Assembly (NCBI GenBank): GCA_009711785.1
Contig: VENA01000040.1
Location: forward strand, 1 to 64,000
Length of the DNA: 64,000 nt
From: Bacillota bacterium
GTDB taxonomy: Bacteria; Bacillota; Clostridia; Tissierellales; MES13
Direction: 5' to 3'
In this document: piece by piece, positions 33,514 through 42,832 of the stretch
How positions within the stretch are numbered: the first letter of the stretch is position 1
Layout: each line of letters opens with the position of its first letter
The notes under the pieces: model-generated
Told to the model about the DNA's origin: nothing
Database searches by the model: none
The model's input: the letters and a program-made list of their open reading frames with translations, nothing else
Translations under genes and position numbers: made by a program

Positions 33514-34404
33514 TTGTATATATATGCTGAATATCTTTTGTTAGAGAATTTCATAATAAATTACATTATATTATATGTAACTAAACGATTTACAAGAACA
33601 GATACAAAAAATATTAGGATAATTTTAGCGTCTTTACTAGGGGCCTTATATACACTAGTTGTATTTTATCCATCACTTTATTTTATGACTAAATTTGCAA
33701 TTAAAATTTCAGTATCTGTACTTATGATTGTAATTGCTTATAACCCAGCAAAGATTAAAAAATTTTTGAAATTATTTTCTACGTTTTATATTATATCATT
33801 TGTTTTTGCTGGAGCCTCTTTAGCTATATTTTACTTAACAAACGTTAAATTCTATGTAGGAAAAGGAATATTTTATATTAAGGATTTTTCATTTAAATAT
33901 CTTTTAATTGCTGTAATAATTTCATGGTTACTATTTAAGATAGTTTGGGGATTTATTCAAACGAGAATTTCAAAAGACCATGTCTATATACCAATTACTA
34001 TAAAATTAAATGGTAATATGGTTAACCTAAAAGCGTTATTAGATACTGGTAATTCTTTAAAGGACCCAATTTCAGATATACCAGTTATAGTGGCAGAGTT
34101 TAAAGCTATAAAACAATTATTGCCAGTTGATATTCAGATGATATTTGATAAGTATGATGAAGATGATTTAGAGATTATAACTAATATACTATCTAAATCC
34201 GTTGATGAAATAAAATTTAGGATAATACCTTTTAAATCATTAGGAAAGGAAAATGGTATGTTATTAGGATTTAAACCTGATAAAGTTATAATTAATCAGG
34301 ATGAGGAAAAAATCCTATCACAAATTGTAGTTGGGATATATAATAATAATTTATCTAAGGATAACGATTATGTAGCATTGTTACATCCTGAAATACTTGA
34401 TTAA
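33514..34404 (+). CDS. spoIIGA: Sigma-E processing peptidase SpoIIGA
   Basis: Membrane aspartic protease that cuts the pro-sequence from pro-sigma-E in the mother cell after a forespore signal. Five membrane helices occupy residues 1-150; the protease domain follows with the catalytic motif [12 protein letters not shown]177 being the active aspartate of the half-site (SpoIIGA dimerises). TTG start behind AAAGGGGG. 296 residues. It ends just before the sigE ribosome site. Confidence 0.9.
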   Translation: MYIYAEYLLLENFIINYIILYVTKRFTRTDTKNIRIILASLLGALYTLVVFYPSLYFMTKFAIKISVSVLMIVIAYNPAKIKKFLKLFSTFYIISFVFAGASLAIFYLTNVKFYVGKGIFYIKDFSFKYLLIAVIISWLLFKIVWGFIQTRISKDHVYIPITIKLNGNMVNLKALLDTGNSLKDPISDIPVIVAEFKAIKQLLPVDIQMIFDKYDEDDLEIITNILSKSVDEIKFRIIPFKSLGKENGMLLGFKPDKVIINQDEEKILSQIVVGIYNNNLSKDNDYVALLHPEILD

Positions 34405-34420
34405 ATTTGGAGGCGATATA

Positions 34421-35152
34421 ATGTTAAGAAAAGCCGATAAAATAAGGTTAAATTTAAAGTTAGTATATATAAAAGTGATAGAAAAGTTAGGAATGCTAAA
34501 TAAAAAGGAGATATTTTACATAGGAGGTAACGAAGTATTACCTCCTCCATTAAAATCTGAAGAAGAGGCATATTTATTAAAAAAATTAAAGACAGATAGT
34601 TCAGTTAGAACTATTTTAATTGAAAGGAATCTACGTTTAGTTGTATATATAGCTAGAAAGTTTGAAAATACAGGAGTGGGTGTAGAGGATTTAATTTCTA
34701 TAGGAACTATAGGTTTAATTAAAGCAGTAAATACATTTAAGCCCGATAAGAAAATTAAACTAGCTACGTATGCATCTAAGTGTATAGAAAATGAAATTTT
34801 AATGTATCTTAGAAGAAATAGTAAAACTAAGTCTGAAATATCCTTTGACGAGCCATTGAATATCGATTGGGATGGAAATAAATTACTACTTTCTGATATA
34901 TTAGGAACTGATAGTGACATTATATTTAAATACTTAGAAGAAGAAGTGGATAAAGAGTTATTAAATTTAGCTATGGAGAAATTAAGCAACAGAGAAAAAA
35001 AGATTATGAAACTTAGATTTGGTATAGGTAATGGATTTGAGAAAACGCAGAAGGAAGTAGCTGATATGATGGGAATTTCTCAATCTTATATTTCAAGGTT
35101 AGAAAAAAGAATAGTAAAAAGATTAAAAAAAGAAATTAGTAAGATGGTATAA
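34421..35152 (+). CDS. sigE: RNA polymerase sporulation sigma factor SigE (pro-protein)
   Basis: Early mother-cell sigma factor made as an inactive precursor. From ATG 34421 (site GGAGG) it has 243 residues; the first 25-30, basic and hydrophobic ([23 protein letters not shown]), are the pro-sequence. Region 2 contains [31 protein letters not shown] and region 4.2 the helix-turn-helix [21 protein letters not shown]. Co-transcribed with its protease. Confidence 0.95.
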   Translation: MLRKADKIRLNLKLVYIKVIEKLGMLNKKEIFYIGGNEVLPPPLKSEEEAYLLKKLKTDSSVRTILIERNLRLVVYIARKFENTGVGVEDLISIGTIGLIKAVNTFKPDKKIKLATYASKCIENEILMYLRRNSKTKSEISFDEPLNIDWDGNKLLLSDILGTDSDIIFKYLEEEVDKELLNLAMEKLSNREKKIMKLRFGIGNGFEKTQKEVADMMGISQSYISRLEKRIVKRLKKEISKMV

Positions 35153-35180
35153 ATACACACATTATGTGTGTATTTTTTTT
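35153..35180 (+). terminator. Intrinsic terminator after sigE
   Basis: Nine-bp stem ATACACACA (35153-35161) / TGTGTGTAT (35165-35173), then T run. Confidence 0.9.
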
Positions 35181-35286
35181 ATTATTAAAAAGGAAATAAC
35201 AAAAAATGGCTATTTTTAATGCTTAAGTTATTGTATAAAAAAAATCTATAAGTCAATAATTTAATTATGAAAAGGGGCAAAACATC

Positions 35287-35319
35287 ATGAAAGGAATGGA
35301 TAAATCAAATGCGTATTAA
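35287..35319 (+). CDS. Ten-codon leader ORF overlapping the sigG start
   Basis: ATG at 35287, 9 bases after AGGGGC, encodes MKGMDKSNAY and stops at 35319, past the sigG ATG at 35309 in another frame. sigG itself has only a distant AAGGA at 35290-35294. Ribosomes ending here could re-initiate at sigG, giving coupled expression. It may be a chance frame. Confidence 0.4.
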   Translation: MKGMDKSNAY

Positions 35320-36082
35320 TAAAGTAGAAATATGCGGAGTAAATACTTCAGAATTACCTGTATTAACAAATAAAGAAATGAGAGTTTTATTTGATAGAAT
35401 TCATAATGGTGATTTAAGTGCAAGAGAAGAATTTGTAAGAGGCAACTTAAGGCTTGTACTAAGTGTTATACAAAGATTTAATAAAAGAGGAGAAAACGTT
35501 GATGATTTATTCCAAGTAGGATGTATAGGTTTGATAAAGGCAATTGATAATTTTGATTTAAGTCAAAATGTGAGATTTTCAACATATGCAGTACCTATGA
35601 TTATAGGTGAGATAAGAAGATATTTAAGGGATAATAACTCCATAAGAGTAAGTAGGTCATTAAGAGATATTGCATATAAAGCTTTACAAGTAAGGGAACA
35701 ACTAATTAGAAAAAATTCTAAGGAGCCTACAGTCACTGAAATAGCAAAGGAGCTTAATATGCCAAAGGAAGATGTTGTATTTGCTTTAGATGCAATTCAG
35801 GATCCTATATCATTATTTGAACCTATATATCATGATAGTGGAGATGCCATTTATGTTATGGACCAAGTTAGTGATGAAAAAAGTGAAGATGAAACTTGGT
35901 TAGAGGGAATAGCTTTAAGAGAAGGATTAAGAAAATTAAATGATAGAGAAAAATTAATACTTAATCTAAGATTTTATGAAGGTAAGACACAGATGGAAGT
36001 AGCAGAAGAAATAGGAATTTCTCAAGCTCAGGTTTCAAGACTTGAAAAGACAGCTTTAAAACATATGAATAAGTTAATTTAA
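35309..36082 (+). CDS. sigG: RNA polymerase sporulation sigma factor SigG
   Basis: Late forespore sigma factor. The 257 residues match SigG closely: N-terminal KVEICGVNTSELPVL, region 2 RGNLRLVLSVIQRFNKRGENVDDLFQVGCIGL and YAVPMIIGEIRRYLRDN, region 4 GKTQMEVAEEIGISQAQVSRLEK. Separated from sigE by a terminator, as in other spore formers. A sigma-F-like GTATA (35233-35237) lies upstream, but the matching -10 element is not clear. Confidence 0.96.
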   Translation: MRINKVEICGVNTSELPVLTNKEMRVLFDRIHNGDLSAREEFVRGNLRLVLSVIQRFNKRGENVDDLFQVGCIGLIKAIDNFDLSQNVRFSTYAVPMIIGEIRRYLRDNNSIRVSRSLRDIAYKALQVREQLIRKNSKEPTVTEIAKELNMPKEDVVFALDAIQDPISLFEPIYHDSGDAIYVMDQVSDEKSEDETWLEGIALREGLRKLNDREKLILNLRFYEGKTQMEVAEEIGISQAQVSRLEKTALKHMNKLI

Positions 36083-36117
36083 AGTATAAAAAGGGAAACC
36101 TTTTTATACTTTTTTAT
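36082..36117 (+). terminator. Intrinsic terminator after sigG
   Basis: Thirteen-bp stem AAGTATAAAAAGG (36082-36094) / CCTTTTTATACTT (36099-36111), then T run. Confidence 0.9.
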
Positions 36118-36225
36118 TTTTCAGTTAATAAAAATAAAATAAGTTTCAATAAAAAAAGTAAAATTAGTAATATTTAAAGACAAGTTATTATAAATATATT
36201 ATAAAAAGGATAAGTAGGTGATAAT

Positions 36226-36495
36226 ATGTTAAAAACCTCAGATTTATCTGAAAAAGAAGTAGTTAATGTTAGGGATGGATCAAGATTAGGTCTTATTAGT
36301 GATATAGAAGTAAATTTACAAAAGGGTATAATAGAAGCAATAATAATTCCTGGACCAGGTAAAATATTAGGTTTCTTTGGAAAGGAAAATGACATAGTAA
36401 TTACATGGAAAGACATAGTAAAGATAGGTAAAGATGTTATACTAATTAATTATGAAACAGATTATGGTACTTTTAATCCTGATAATGATTCATAG
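36226..36495 (+). CDS. YlmC/YmxH-family sporulation protein (PRC-barrel)
   Basis: 89-residue PRC-barrel protein with the pattern VVNVRDGSRLGLISDIEVNLQKGIIEAIIIPGPGK; members are expressed in sporulation and have no known activity. Placement after sigG and before nrdR is common in Firmicutes. Site AAGTAGGTG before ATG 36226. Confidence 0.88.
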   Translation: MLKTSDLSEKEVVNVRDGSRLGLISDIEVNLQKGIIEAIIIPGPGKILGFFGKENDIVITWKDIVKIGKDVILINYETDYGTFNPDNDS

Positions 36496-36583
36496 GAAGA
36501 TATATATTTAAATTTAATTAGACATAAGAAAAAAAATATAATATAATTCATTATATGATGAGTATACGAAAGGGGGAGTACAA

Positions 36584-37039
36584 TTGAAATGTCCCTATTG
36601 TGATTATTTTGAAAGTAAGGTGGTAGATTCAAGACCAACCGACGAAGGACAGGCTATAAGAAGAAGAAGAGAATGTACAAACTGTAAAAAAAGATTTACA
36701 ACATATGAAAAAATAGAAGAGATACCTTTAGTTGTAAAGAAAAAGGACGGAACAAGGCAACCCTATAGCCGAAGTAAATTATTAAACGGTTTAATAAGGG
36801 CTTGTGAAAAAAGACCAGTATCAATGAAAAATATGGAAAAAGTTGCTGATGATATAGAGAAAAAGTTAAATAATTCATTAGAAAGAGAAATTACAGCTGA
36901 ATTAATTGGTGAAATGGTAATGGAGAGTTTGAAAGAAATAGATGAAGTTGCATATGTAAGATTTGCATCGGTATATAGACAATTTAAAGACATTAATACT
37001 TTCATGGATGAACTTAAAAAAATTTTAGATGAGAAGTAA
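36584..37039 (+). CDS. nrdR: Ribonucleotide reductase regulator NrdR
   Basis: ATP/dATP-sensing repressor of ribonucleotide reductase genes. Four-cysteine zinc ribbon at C3, C6, C31 and C34, then an ATP-cone domain ([31 protein letters not shown], about 49-139). 151 residues, normal. TTG start behind AAAGGGGGAG. No reductase genes are in this window. Confidence 0.96.
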   Translation: MKCPYCDYFESKVVDSRPTDEGQAIRRRRECTNCKKRFTTYEKIEEIPLVVKKKDGTRQPYSRSKLLNGLIRACEKRPVSMKNMEKVADDIEKKLNNSLEREITAELIGEMVMESLKEIDEVAYVRFASVYRQFKDINTFMDELKKILDEK

Positions 37040-37044
37040 AATAT

Positions 37045-37082
37045 CGTAGGAATTCTATTTTTAGAGTTTCTACGTTTTTTTA
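37045..37082 (+). terminator. Intrinsic terminator after nrdR
   Basis: Thirteen-pair stem CGTAGGAATTCTA (37045-37057) / TAGAGTTTCTACG (37062-37074, two G-U pairs), then eight T. Confidence 0.88.
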
Positions 37083-37102
37083 AATAAAAAGGAGGAATCG
37101 TC

Positions 37103-37933
37103 GTGGCTTTTAAATTAAAAAGATATAACAAATTAAAGTATTATACTATTTCTGAACTAGAAGAGACAGGTTTAGTTAATCATATGTTTACTACTAGAGT
37201 AGGTGGAGTTAGTACAGGGGATTATAAAAGTCTTAACTTAGGAATAAAAACTAATGATAAGTTAGATAATATTAAGAGTAATTTTAAATATGTTTTTGAT
37301 ATATTAAATACAAGTAAAGATAGATTAGTATCATCTGATCAAGTTCATAGTACTAACATAGAAATTATAACTGAACCAAATACAAATAATGGTATCAAAA
37401 ACGAGCTTAATTCAAATGAAATAGATGGAATGTTAACTAATAAACCTGAAATTACTCTATTTACTTATTATGCAGATTGTGTACCATTATTTTATCTTGA
37501 TAAAAATAAAAAAGTAGTAGGCTTAGCCCACGGCGGTTGGAAAGGAACTGTAAATAAAATTGCTGGAAAAATGATAGATAAAATGGTAGATACCTATGAC
37601 AGTAATCCTAAAGATATTATAGTAGGGATAGCTCCTTCTATAGGCAAATGTTGTTATGAGGTAGGACAAGATGTCAAAAATAAATTTAACGAGAATTTTA
37701 CAAACCTCCAAGATGTACTAAAATCAACTGCTAAAGGCAAGTGGAATCTAGATTTAAAGAAAGCTAATATGATAGTGTTAAAGGAGAAAGGAATACTAAA
37801 TAGAAACATAATAATAAGTGATTTATGTACAAGTTGCAATAATGATTTGTTTTTTTCTTATAGAAAAGAAAAAGGTATAACAGGAAGAATGGGAGCCTTT
37901 ATAAAGTTAAAGAAAAATAAGGAGGTATTATAA
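37103..37933 (+). CDS. pgeF: Peptidoglycan editing factor PgeF (YlmD/DUF152, laccase-domain)
   Basis: Copper/zinc-dependent enzyme of the YfiH/YlmD family, which has purine-nucleoside activities and helps keep wrong residues out of muropeptides. The metal-site residues are visible in DQVHSTN, YADCVPLFY and AHGGWKGT, and CYEVGQDV is conserved. 276 residues from GTG 37103 (site AAGGAGG). Its TAA overlaps the phoP ATG by one base, so it is translated with the two-component system. Confidence 0.9.
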   Translation: MAFKLKRYNKLKYYTISELEETGLVNHMFTTRVGGVSTGDYKSLNLGIKTNDKLDNIKSNFKYVFDILNTSKDRLVSSDQVHSTNIEIITEPNTNNGIKNELNSNEIDGMLTNKPEITLFTYYADCVPLFYLDKNKKVVGLAHGGWKGTVNKIAGKMIDKMVDTYDSNPKDIIVGIAPSIGKCCYEVGQDVKNKFNENFTNLQDVLKSTAKGKWNLDLKKANMIVLKEKGILNRNIIISDLCTSCNNDLFFSYRKEKGITGRMGAFIKLKKNKEVL

Positions 37934-38622
37934 TGAATTATGGAAAGATTTTAGTAGTTGATGATGAAGAACATATAGTAGAACTTATAAAATTCAACCT
38001 TGAAAATGGAGGTTATGAAGTAGTTATAGCCTATGATGGAAATGAAGCAGTAGAAAAAGCAATTAAAGAAAAACCTAATTTAGTAATACTTGATTTAATG
38101 TTACCAGGAATTGATGGAATTGAAGTTTGTAGAAAAATAAAAATGAATGATGATACAAAGGATACACCTATTATAATGTTAACAGCAAAGGGAGAAGAAA
38201 CAGATAAGGTTCTTGGACTTGAAATTGGGGCAGATGACTATATAACAAAACCCTTTAGTGTAAGGGAGTTAATGGCGAGAATTAAAGCTGTTTTAAGAAG
38301 AAGTAAACAAGTAGCTACTGAAAAAAAGAATATAATAACTATAGATGACATAATAATTGATAGTGAAAAGCATGAGGTAACTAAGGGTAATACTAAGTTA
38401 GAATTAACTTTAAAAGAATTTGAGTTATTAAAGATACTTGCAGATAATAGAGGAAAAGTTTTATCAAGAAACTTTTTATTAGATGAAGTTTGGGGTTATG
38501 ATTATTATGGTGGAACAAGAACAGTAGATGTTCATATAAGACATATAAGAAAGAAAATAGAAGATAGAAATAATAAAAAATATATAGAAACTGTTAGAGG
38601 TATAGGATATAAGATGATTTAA
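37933..38622 (+). CDS. phoP: Response regulator PhoP/PhoB (OmpR family)
   Basis: 229 residues: receiver domain with acidic pocket D10/D11 and phosphoacceptor D54 (LVILDLMLPG), switch lysine in KPFS, then an OmpR-type winged helix ending VRGIGYKMI. It pairs with the PAS-HAMP kinase downstream. Pho identity is supported by three arrays of 11-base TTAACA-type repeats in this window, one starting only 3 bases after phoR; WalR and similar regulators remain possible. Confidence 0.88.
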   Translation: MNYGKILVVDDEEHIVELIKFNLENGGYEVVIAYDGNEAVEKAIKEKPNLVILDLMLPGIDGIEVCRKIKMNDDTKDTPIIMLTAKGEETDKVLGLEIGADDYITKPFSVRELMARIKAVLRRSKQVATEKKNIITIDDIIIDSEKHEVTKGNTKLELTLKEFELLKILADNRGKVLSRNFLLDEVWGYDYYGGTRTVDVHIRHIRKKIEDRNNKKYIETVRGIGYKMI

Positions 38623-38634
38623 AAGGAGATAAAA

Positions 38635-40392
38635 ATGCAAAGGAAAATATTTTTAGCTTTTGTTGCGTTAATATTAATTGGTGTATTAACAACAGGTTTT
38701 TTAACGCTAAGTTTATTAAGAGGTAATTATATAGAAAATGTAAAGGAAAAATTAATTTCTAATTCTAAATTGATTAGAGATTTTTTATCAAGATATGATG
38801 TATTAGAAATTTCTGAATTAGATAATTTAGCTTTAGATTTTTCTAAAAAAGTAAATGCCCGGGTAACTTTTATAAACGAAGAAGGTCAGGTTATAGGAGA
38901 TTCAGCTAAGGATTTAGATGAATTAAATAATCATAAATATAGACCCGAAATACAAAGGGCTTATAAAGGTGAAATAGGAATAAGTGAAAGGTATAGTGAT
39001 TCACTAAAAAGAAGTATGTTTTATGTAGCTATTCCCTTTGAAAAAGAAAATGAAGCAATATCTGTAATAAGATTATCTGTAGCATTAGAAGATATTAGTA
39101 AGTCTAATAAAGTATTATTTGAATATATAATAGTTTCTATATGCGCAGGGTTATTAGTAGCTTTAATATTAGGTTTTAGATTTGTAAGAAAAGTAACAGA
39201 TCCTATTAAAGAATTAACAATAGCAACGAAAAGTATATCAAATGGAAATTATGGAAAGAGAGTTTATTATAATACAGATGATGAATTAGGGATACTTGCG
39301 AATAATTTTAATATAATGAGTCAGAAATTAGAAGAAAATATTAATGAAATACAGGATAGAAGTACTAAAAATAAGGCTATATTAACTAGTATGATTAATG
39401 GAGTTATTGCTTTAGATAATAATAAAAGAATAATGTTTATAAATCCAGCTGCTGAAAAGATTTTCGGTATAAAAGAAGAAAACGCAAAGGATAAGTTTAT
39501 TTTAGAAGTTATAAGAAACAATAATCTAGATGAACAAATCCATAGATTAATAAAGGAAAATGAGAGTTCAAAAAATGAGATAGAGATATTCGAACCGCAA
39601 AATAGAATATTAAACATATACTCAAATCCTATTAAGCTTTTAGATAATCCTAATAGAAAAATAGGTGTAGTAATATTAATTCAAGATATAACTGAAATTA
39701 GAAAACTTGAAAGAATGAGAAAAGACTTTGTTGCTAATGTATCCCACGAACTTAAAACACCACTAACATCAATCAAAGGATTTGTAGAAACATTAAAAAG
39801 TGGTGCGGCTGATAAAAAGGAAGTAAGGGATAAATTTATAGATATAATAGATATAGAAACAGGAAGATTAACAACTTTAATACAAGATTTATTAGTTCTA
39901 TCTGAAATTGAGAATAAACATAATATGGTTAATAAAGTAAAGATAGATGTAACTAAATCAATTGAAGAGGTCATACAAGTTCTAGATGGCATAGCTAAGA
40001 AAAAGAATATAACTATTGAAAAGAATATTAGCACTGATCTACCAATAATACATGGTAATAAAACTTGGTTTAAACAAATGGTAATCAATCTAGTTGACAA
40101 TGGAATTAAATATACGCCTGAAGGTGGTAAAGTAAAAATTAGTTCATATGTTGAAAATAAAAATATAGTAATTAAAATAAAAGATACAGGAATAGGTATC
40201 GATAAAGAACATCTAACAAGATTATTTGAAAGATTTTATAGAGTAGATAAGGCAAGATCAAGAAGAGTTGGAGGTACAGGTCTTGGTTTAGCAATTGTTA
40301 AACATATAATTATAGCATTTAACGGTAAAATAGATGTTAAAAGTGAAGTTAATGAAGGTACTGAATTTATAGTAAAAATTCCAATTGATTAA
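38635..40392 (+). CDS. phoR: Sensor histidine kinase PhoR (PAS-HAMP)
   Basis: 585 residues: membrane helices at about 7-27 and 160-180 flanking an extracytoplasmic domain, HAMP (about 182-237), PAS (about 245-350), dimerisation domain with H371 in NVSHELKTPL, and an ATPase domain with NLVDNGIKYTPEGG, DTGIGI and GGTGLGLAIVKH. The layout matches PhoR/PnpS kinases. PhoU and PstB at 10 kb would modulate it. Confidence 0.88.
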   Translation: MQRKIFLAFVALILIGVLTTGFLTLSLLRGNYIENVKEKLISNSKLIRDFLSRYDVLEISELDNLALDFSKKVNARVTFINEEGQVIGDSAKDLDELNNHKYRPEIQRAYKGEIGISERYSDSLKRSMFYVAIPFEKENEAISVIRLSVALEDISKSNKVLFEYIIVSICAGLLVALILGFRFVRKVTDPIKELTIATKSISNGNYGKRVYYNTDDELGILANNFNIMSQKLEENINEIQDRSTKNKAILTSMINGVIALDNNKRIMFINPAAEKIFGIKEENAKDKFILEVIRNNNLDEQIHRLIKENESSKNEIEIFEPQNRILNIYSNPIKLLDNPNRKIGVVILIQDITEIRKLERMRKDFVANVSHELKTPLTSIKGFVETLKSGAADKKEVRDKFIDIIDIETGRLTTLIQDLLVLSEIENKHNMVNKVKIDVTKSIEEVIQVLDGIAKKKNITIEKNISTDLPIIHGNKTWFKQMVINLVDNGIKYTPEGGKVKISSYVENKNIVIKIKDTGIGIDKEHLTRLFERFYRVDKARSRRVGGTGLGLAIVKHIIIAFNGKIDVKSEVNEGTEFIVKIPID

Positions 40393-40394
40393 AT

Positions 40395-40448
40395 TTAATC
40401 AACTTTTAACAAATTGTTAATTTACAATTAATAATGTTTAAATATAAT
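40395..40448 (+). promoter_or_regulatory. Pho-box promoter between phoR and the chemoreceptor (sRNA promoter)
   Basis: TTAATC (40395), TTAACA (40406), TTAATT (40417) and TTAATA (40428) recur every 11 bases. TATAAT lies at 40443-40448, exactly 20 bases after the third repeat, the same distance as at pstS; a TTTACA at 40421-40426 could act as -35. The next terminator begins about 50 bases downstream. Confidence 0.75.
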
Positions 40449-40454
40449 GTATTT

Positions 40455-40541
40455 AGTAACAAATTGAGCCAGCAACTTATAAACATAGATCTTCCTATTT
40501 CGAAAAAGAGAGCTGAATATTCAGCTCTCTTTTTCTTTTTT
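40455..40541 (+). ncRNA. Predicted Pho-regulated small RNA, about 80 nt
   Basis: A transcript starting near 40455 from the Pho-box promoter would end at the terminator at 40503-40541. It has no ribosome site or credible ORF. The 5' half is largely unstructured, with a pyrimidine-rich segment ATCTTCCTATTT (40489-40500) that could pair with purine-rich ribosome sites. Existence is inferred from promoter plus terminator only. Confidence 0.6.
40503..40541 (+). terminator. Strong intrinsic terminator downstream of phoR / end of the sRNA
   Basis: A perfect inverted repeat GAGAGCTGAAT / ATTCAGCTCTC (40508-40529), extended by AAAAA/TTTTT, followed by TTTTTCTTTTTT. It may also end the pgeF-phoP-phoR message. 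Confidence 0.93.
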
Positions 40542-40548
40542 GATGTAT

Positions 40549-40602
40549 TTAACCAAGTTTTAACAGTTTATTAATTTATATAAAAAAAATACTTAATAAG
40601 AT
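40549..40602 (+). promoter_or_regulatory. Pho-box promoter of the chemoreceptor gene
   Basis: TTAACC (40549), TTAACA (40560) and TTAATT (40571) are 11 bases apart. A TAAGAT -10-like hexamer lies at 40597-40602, again 20 bases after the third repeat. The predicted leader is about 25 bases. Confidence 0.65.
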
Positions 40603-40635
40603 TAATTTAGACTGTAAATAGAAAGGGGTTAATAA

Positions 40636-42744
40636 ATGAAATTAAAGGAAATTAAATTAAATTTTAAAAAATTTAAGTTAAAAGGGGTATTTAGTATAAT
40701 TAAAAATATTAATTTTAAAAAAGTAAAATTTGATAAATTGAAAAATATTAAATTAGGTAATAGTAAAATGTCTTTACAAAATCAGTTAATGCTTTTATTT
40801 GTATTAATTTCAATAATACCTTTAATAGTCATGGGATATTTTATTTTTGATAAGGTATCTGATGAAATAGAAAAATCTAAAAAAGAAATGTTAGTTTCAT
40901 ATTCAGAAAATGTTAAAAATAGCTTAGATATGGCTATTTATGATGTAGGAAATACTTTGAAAAGTCAAAGTAATCAATCAGATATCAGAGCTCTTATGAA
41001 GGATGTACAAAATAGAGTTAATCTTAAACACAATATAAGGTTATTTAAGACAGAAATGGCACTAAAAAGTGCTATCGATAGTTCAAATGGATTATATGAA
41101 ACAATTTTAATATCAGATATACAAGGAAATATTATAGGTAGCAATGACAAATCAAAGAAGTATTTTACTGAGGGTATTAAAAATAAGAATTTTTATAAGG
41201 AGACAATAAATGGTAAGGAGTTATCCTTAGGAAAATCATTTGAATTTGATAAAAGAAAAATTATTCCTATTGCAAAACCAATATTAGATAATAATAAAAA
41301 ATTAGGGGTTTTAATTGGACTAGTAAACATTGATAGACTTACAAAACCAGTAAAAGAAATAAGTAAAAGACAATCCGGTTATAATTTTATACTTGAAAAT
41401 AATAACATATTATTTGTTTCAAAAGATACTAATTTAAAAGATATTAATGATAAATTATTTAATTTAAGTAGTGGAATTATAAACTTTAAAAATGGAAAAG
41501 AAAATCAAATTGCATCATATAAAAAGCTTAATAGTACTGATTGGGTAATTGTATCAGCAATAAATAAAACAGACTATAAAAAGAGTATAAATATAATCAA
41601 AAATTTTATATTAATGATAATAGTTTTCATGTTAGGTGTAGCGATTTTAGTTTCTTATATTTTTTCAAAGAGTGTGGTTAAGCCCATTAAAGCCTTAGGA
41701 GAAAAAATGAAAAATGTTTCAGAAGGTAATTTAAACGAAAAAGCAGATTTTCATTCAAATAAAGAAATTGAGATTTTAAATGATAGTTTTAATAGTATGT
41801 TAGAACAATTAAAATTGTTAATAAGTGAAATAAAAAAAACATCTGAGGATGTTTCTAATAAAGCAGTTAATTTAAATGAAATAGCTAGTGGTGCATATAA
41901 GTTTAATGAACATATTTCAGGTGTAATAGATAATACAGCCACAGGACTCATAGAACAAAAAAAGGATGTGGAAAAAGGAGAAAACCAAATACATAGTATA
42001 GCCAATGAAGTTGATAGTATAAATGATTATTCTGTTGAAATAGTTAATAATTTTGATACTACAGATAAAGTTATTAGTGATGGTTTTAAACAAGTTAATA
42101 TATTAACTTCAAAATCTAAGGAAAGTCTTAAACATTCTGATCAAGTAAAAAATGAAGTTAGTCAATTAGTAAGTTCTATAAGTAGAATAGAAGATATAAT
42201 AGAAACGATAACTAATGTATCAAAACAAACTAACCTTTTAGCTTTAAACGCTGCTATAGAGGCAGCAAGAGCAGGTGAAGCTGGTAAAGGTTTTTCAGTA
42301 GTATCAGAAGAGATTAGAAAATTATCTGTTAAAGTTTCAGATGAAACTAATAATATCAAAAACATTATTAATGATATTAACGAAAAAACTAAGGTTGTTG
42401 AAAAAATAGTTACAAATAATGAAGTTATAATTACTAAGCAAAATAAAGCTGTGTTTGATACTGAAAATTCCTTTAATATAATATATGATTCTATAAAAGA
42501 AGTGCAAAACAAAGTAAAAAATATTATAAATTCTATTAAGGATATAAACGTTAAAAAAGATAGTATGAAAAATTCTATAAACCATATTTCTGAGACTGCT
42601 AAAGGTATAACAGAGGAAGCTGTTGAAGTAAATAAGAAATCCTTAGAACAATTTACTAATATAGAAGAAATTAAAAATTATTCTAAGGATCTAAATAAGC
42701 TTTCTGACAGCTTAAAAAAATACATAGAGACATTTGATTATTAA
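40636..42744 (+). CDS. Methyl-accepting chemotaxis protein, Pho-controlled
   Basis: 702 residues: a Lys/Phe-rich cytoplasmic extension (1-45) with repeats such as NFKKFKLKG and [11 protein letters not shown], membrane helix at about 50-70, an extracytoplasmic Cache-type sensor domain (72-325), a second helix (about 328-350), HAMP (350-405), and a signalling domain with the conserved tip [34 protein letters not shown]. The ligand is unknown. Its Pho-box promoter and position after phoR suggest a role in responding to phosphate limitation. No other chemotaxis gene is in the window. Confidence 0.88.
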   Translation: MKLKEIKLNFKKFKLKGVFSIIKNINFKKVKFDKLKNIKLGNSKMSLQNQLMLLFVLISIIPLIVMGYFIFDKVSDEIEKSKKEMLVSYSENVKNSLDMAIYDVGNTLKSQSNQSDIRALMKDVQNRVNLKHNIRLFKTEMALKSAIDSSNGLYETILISDIQGNIIGSNDKSKKYFTEGIKNKNFYKETINGKELSLGKSFEFDKRKIIPIAKPILDNNKKLGVLIGLVNIDRLTKPVKEISKRQSGYNFILENNNILFVSKDTNLKDINDKLFNLSSGIINFKNGKENQIASYKKLNSTDWVIVSAINKTDYKKSINIIKNFILMIIVFMLGVAILVSYIFSKSVVKPIKALGEKMKNVSEGNLNEKADFHSNKEIEILNDSFNSMLEQLKLLISEIKKTSEDVSNKAVNLNEIASGAYKFNEHISGVIDNTATGLIEQKKDVEKGENQIHSIANEVDSINDYSVEIVNNFDTTDKVISDGFKQVNILTSKSKESLKHSDQVKNEVSQLVSSISRIEDIIETITNVSKQTNLLALNAAIEAARAGEAGKGFSVVSEEIRKLSVKVSDETNNIKNIINDINEKTKVVEKIVTNNEVIITKQNKAVFDTENSFNIIYDSIKEVQNKVKNIINSIKDINVKKDSMKNSINHISETAKGITEEAVEVNKKSLEQFTNIEEIKNYSKDLNKLSDSLKKYIETFDY

Positions 42745-42745
42745 T

Positions 42746-42766
42746 GCATCTTAAAGGTGCTTTTTT
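42746..42766 (+). terminator. Short intrinsic terminator after the chemoreceptor gene
   Basis: Stem GCATCT / AGGTGC with loop TAA (42746-42760), then six T. Confidence 0.7.
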
Positions 42767-42774
42767 ATTTATAA

Positions 42775-42803
42775 TTGAAATTATATAAATTTTTAAATAT
42801 AAT
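42775..42803 (+). promoter_or_regulatory. Sigma-A promoter of the sigma-54 activator gene
   Basis: TTGAAA (42775-42780), a 17-base spacer and TATAAT (42798-42803). Confidence 0.7.
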
Positions 42804-42832
42804 TTATATAAAAGAGTTTAAAGGATGGTATT

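Noticed and set aside
37523..37839. Minus-strand ORFs opposite pgeF
   Set aside because: No ribosome site, no domain, and the plus strand carries a clear conserved gene.
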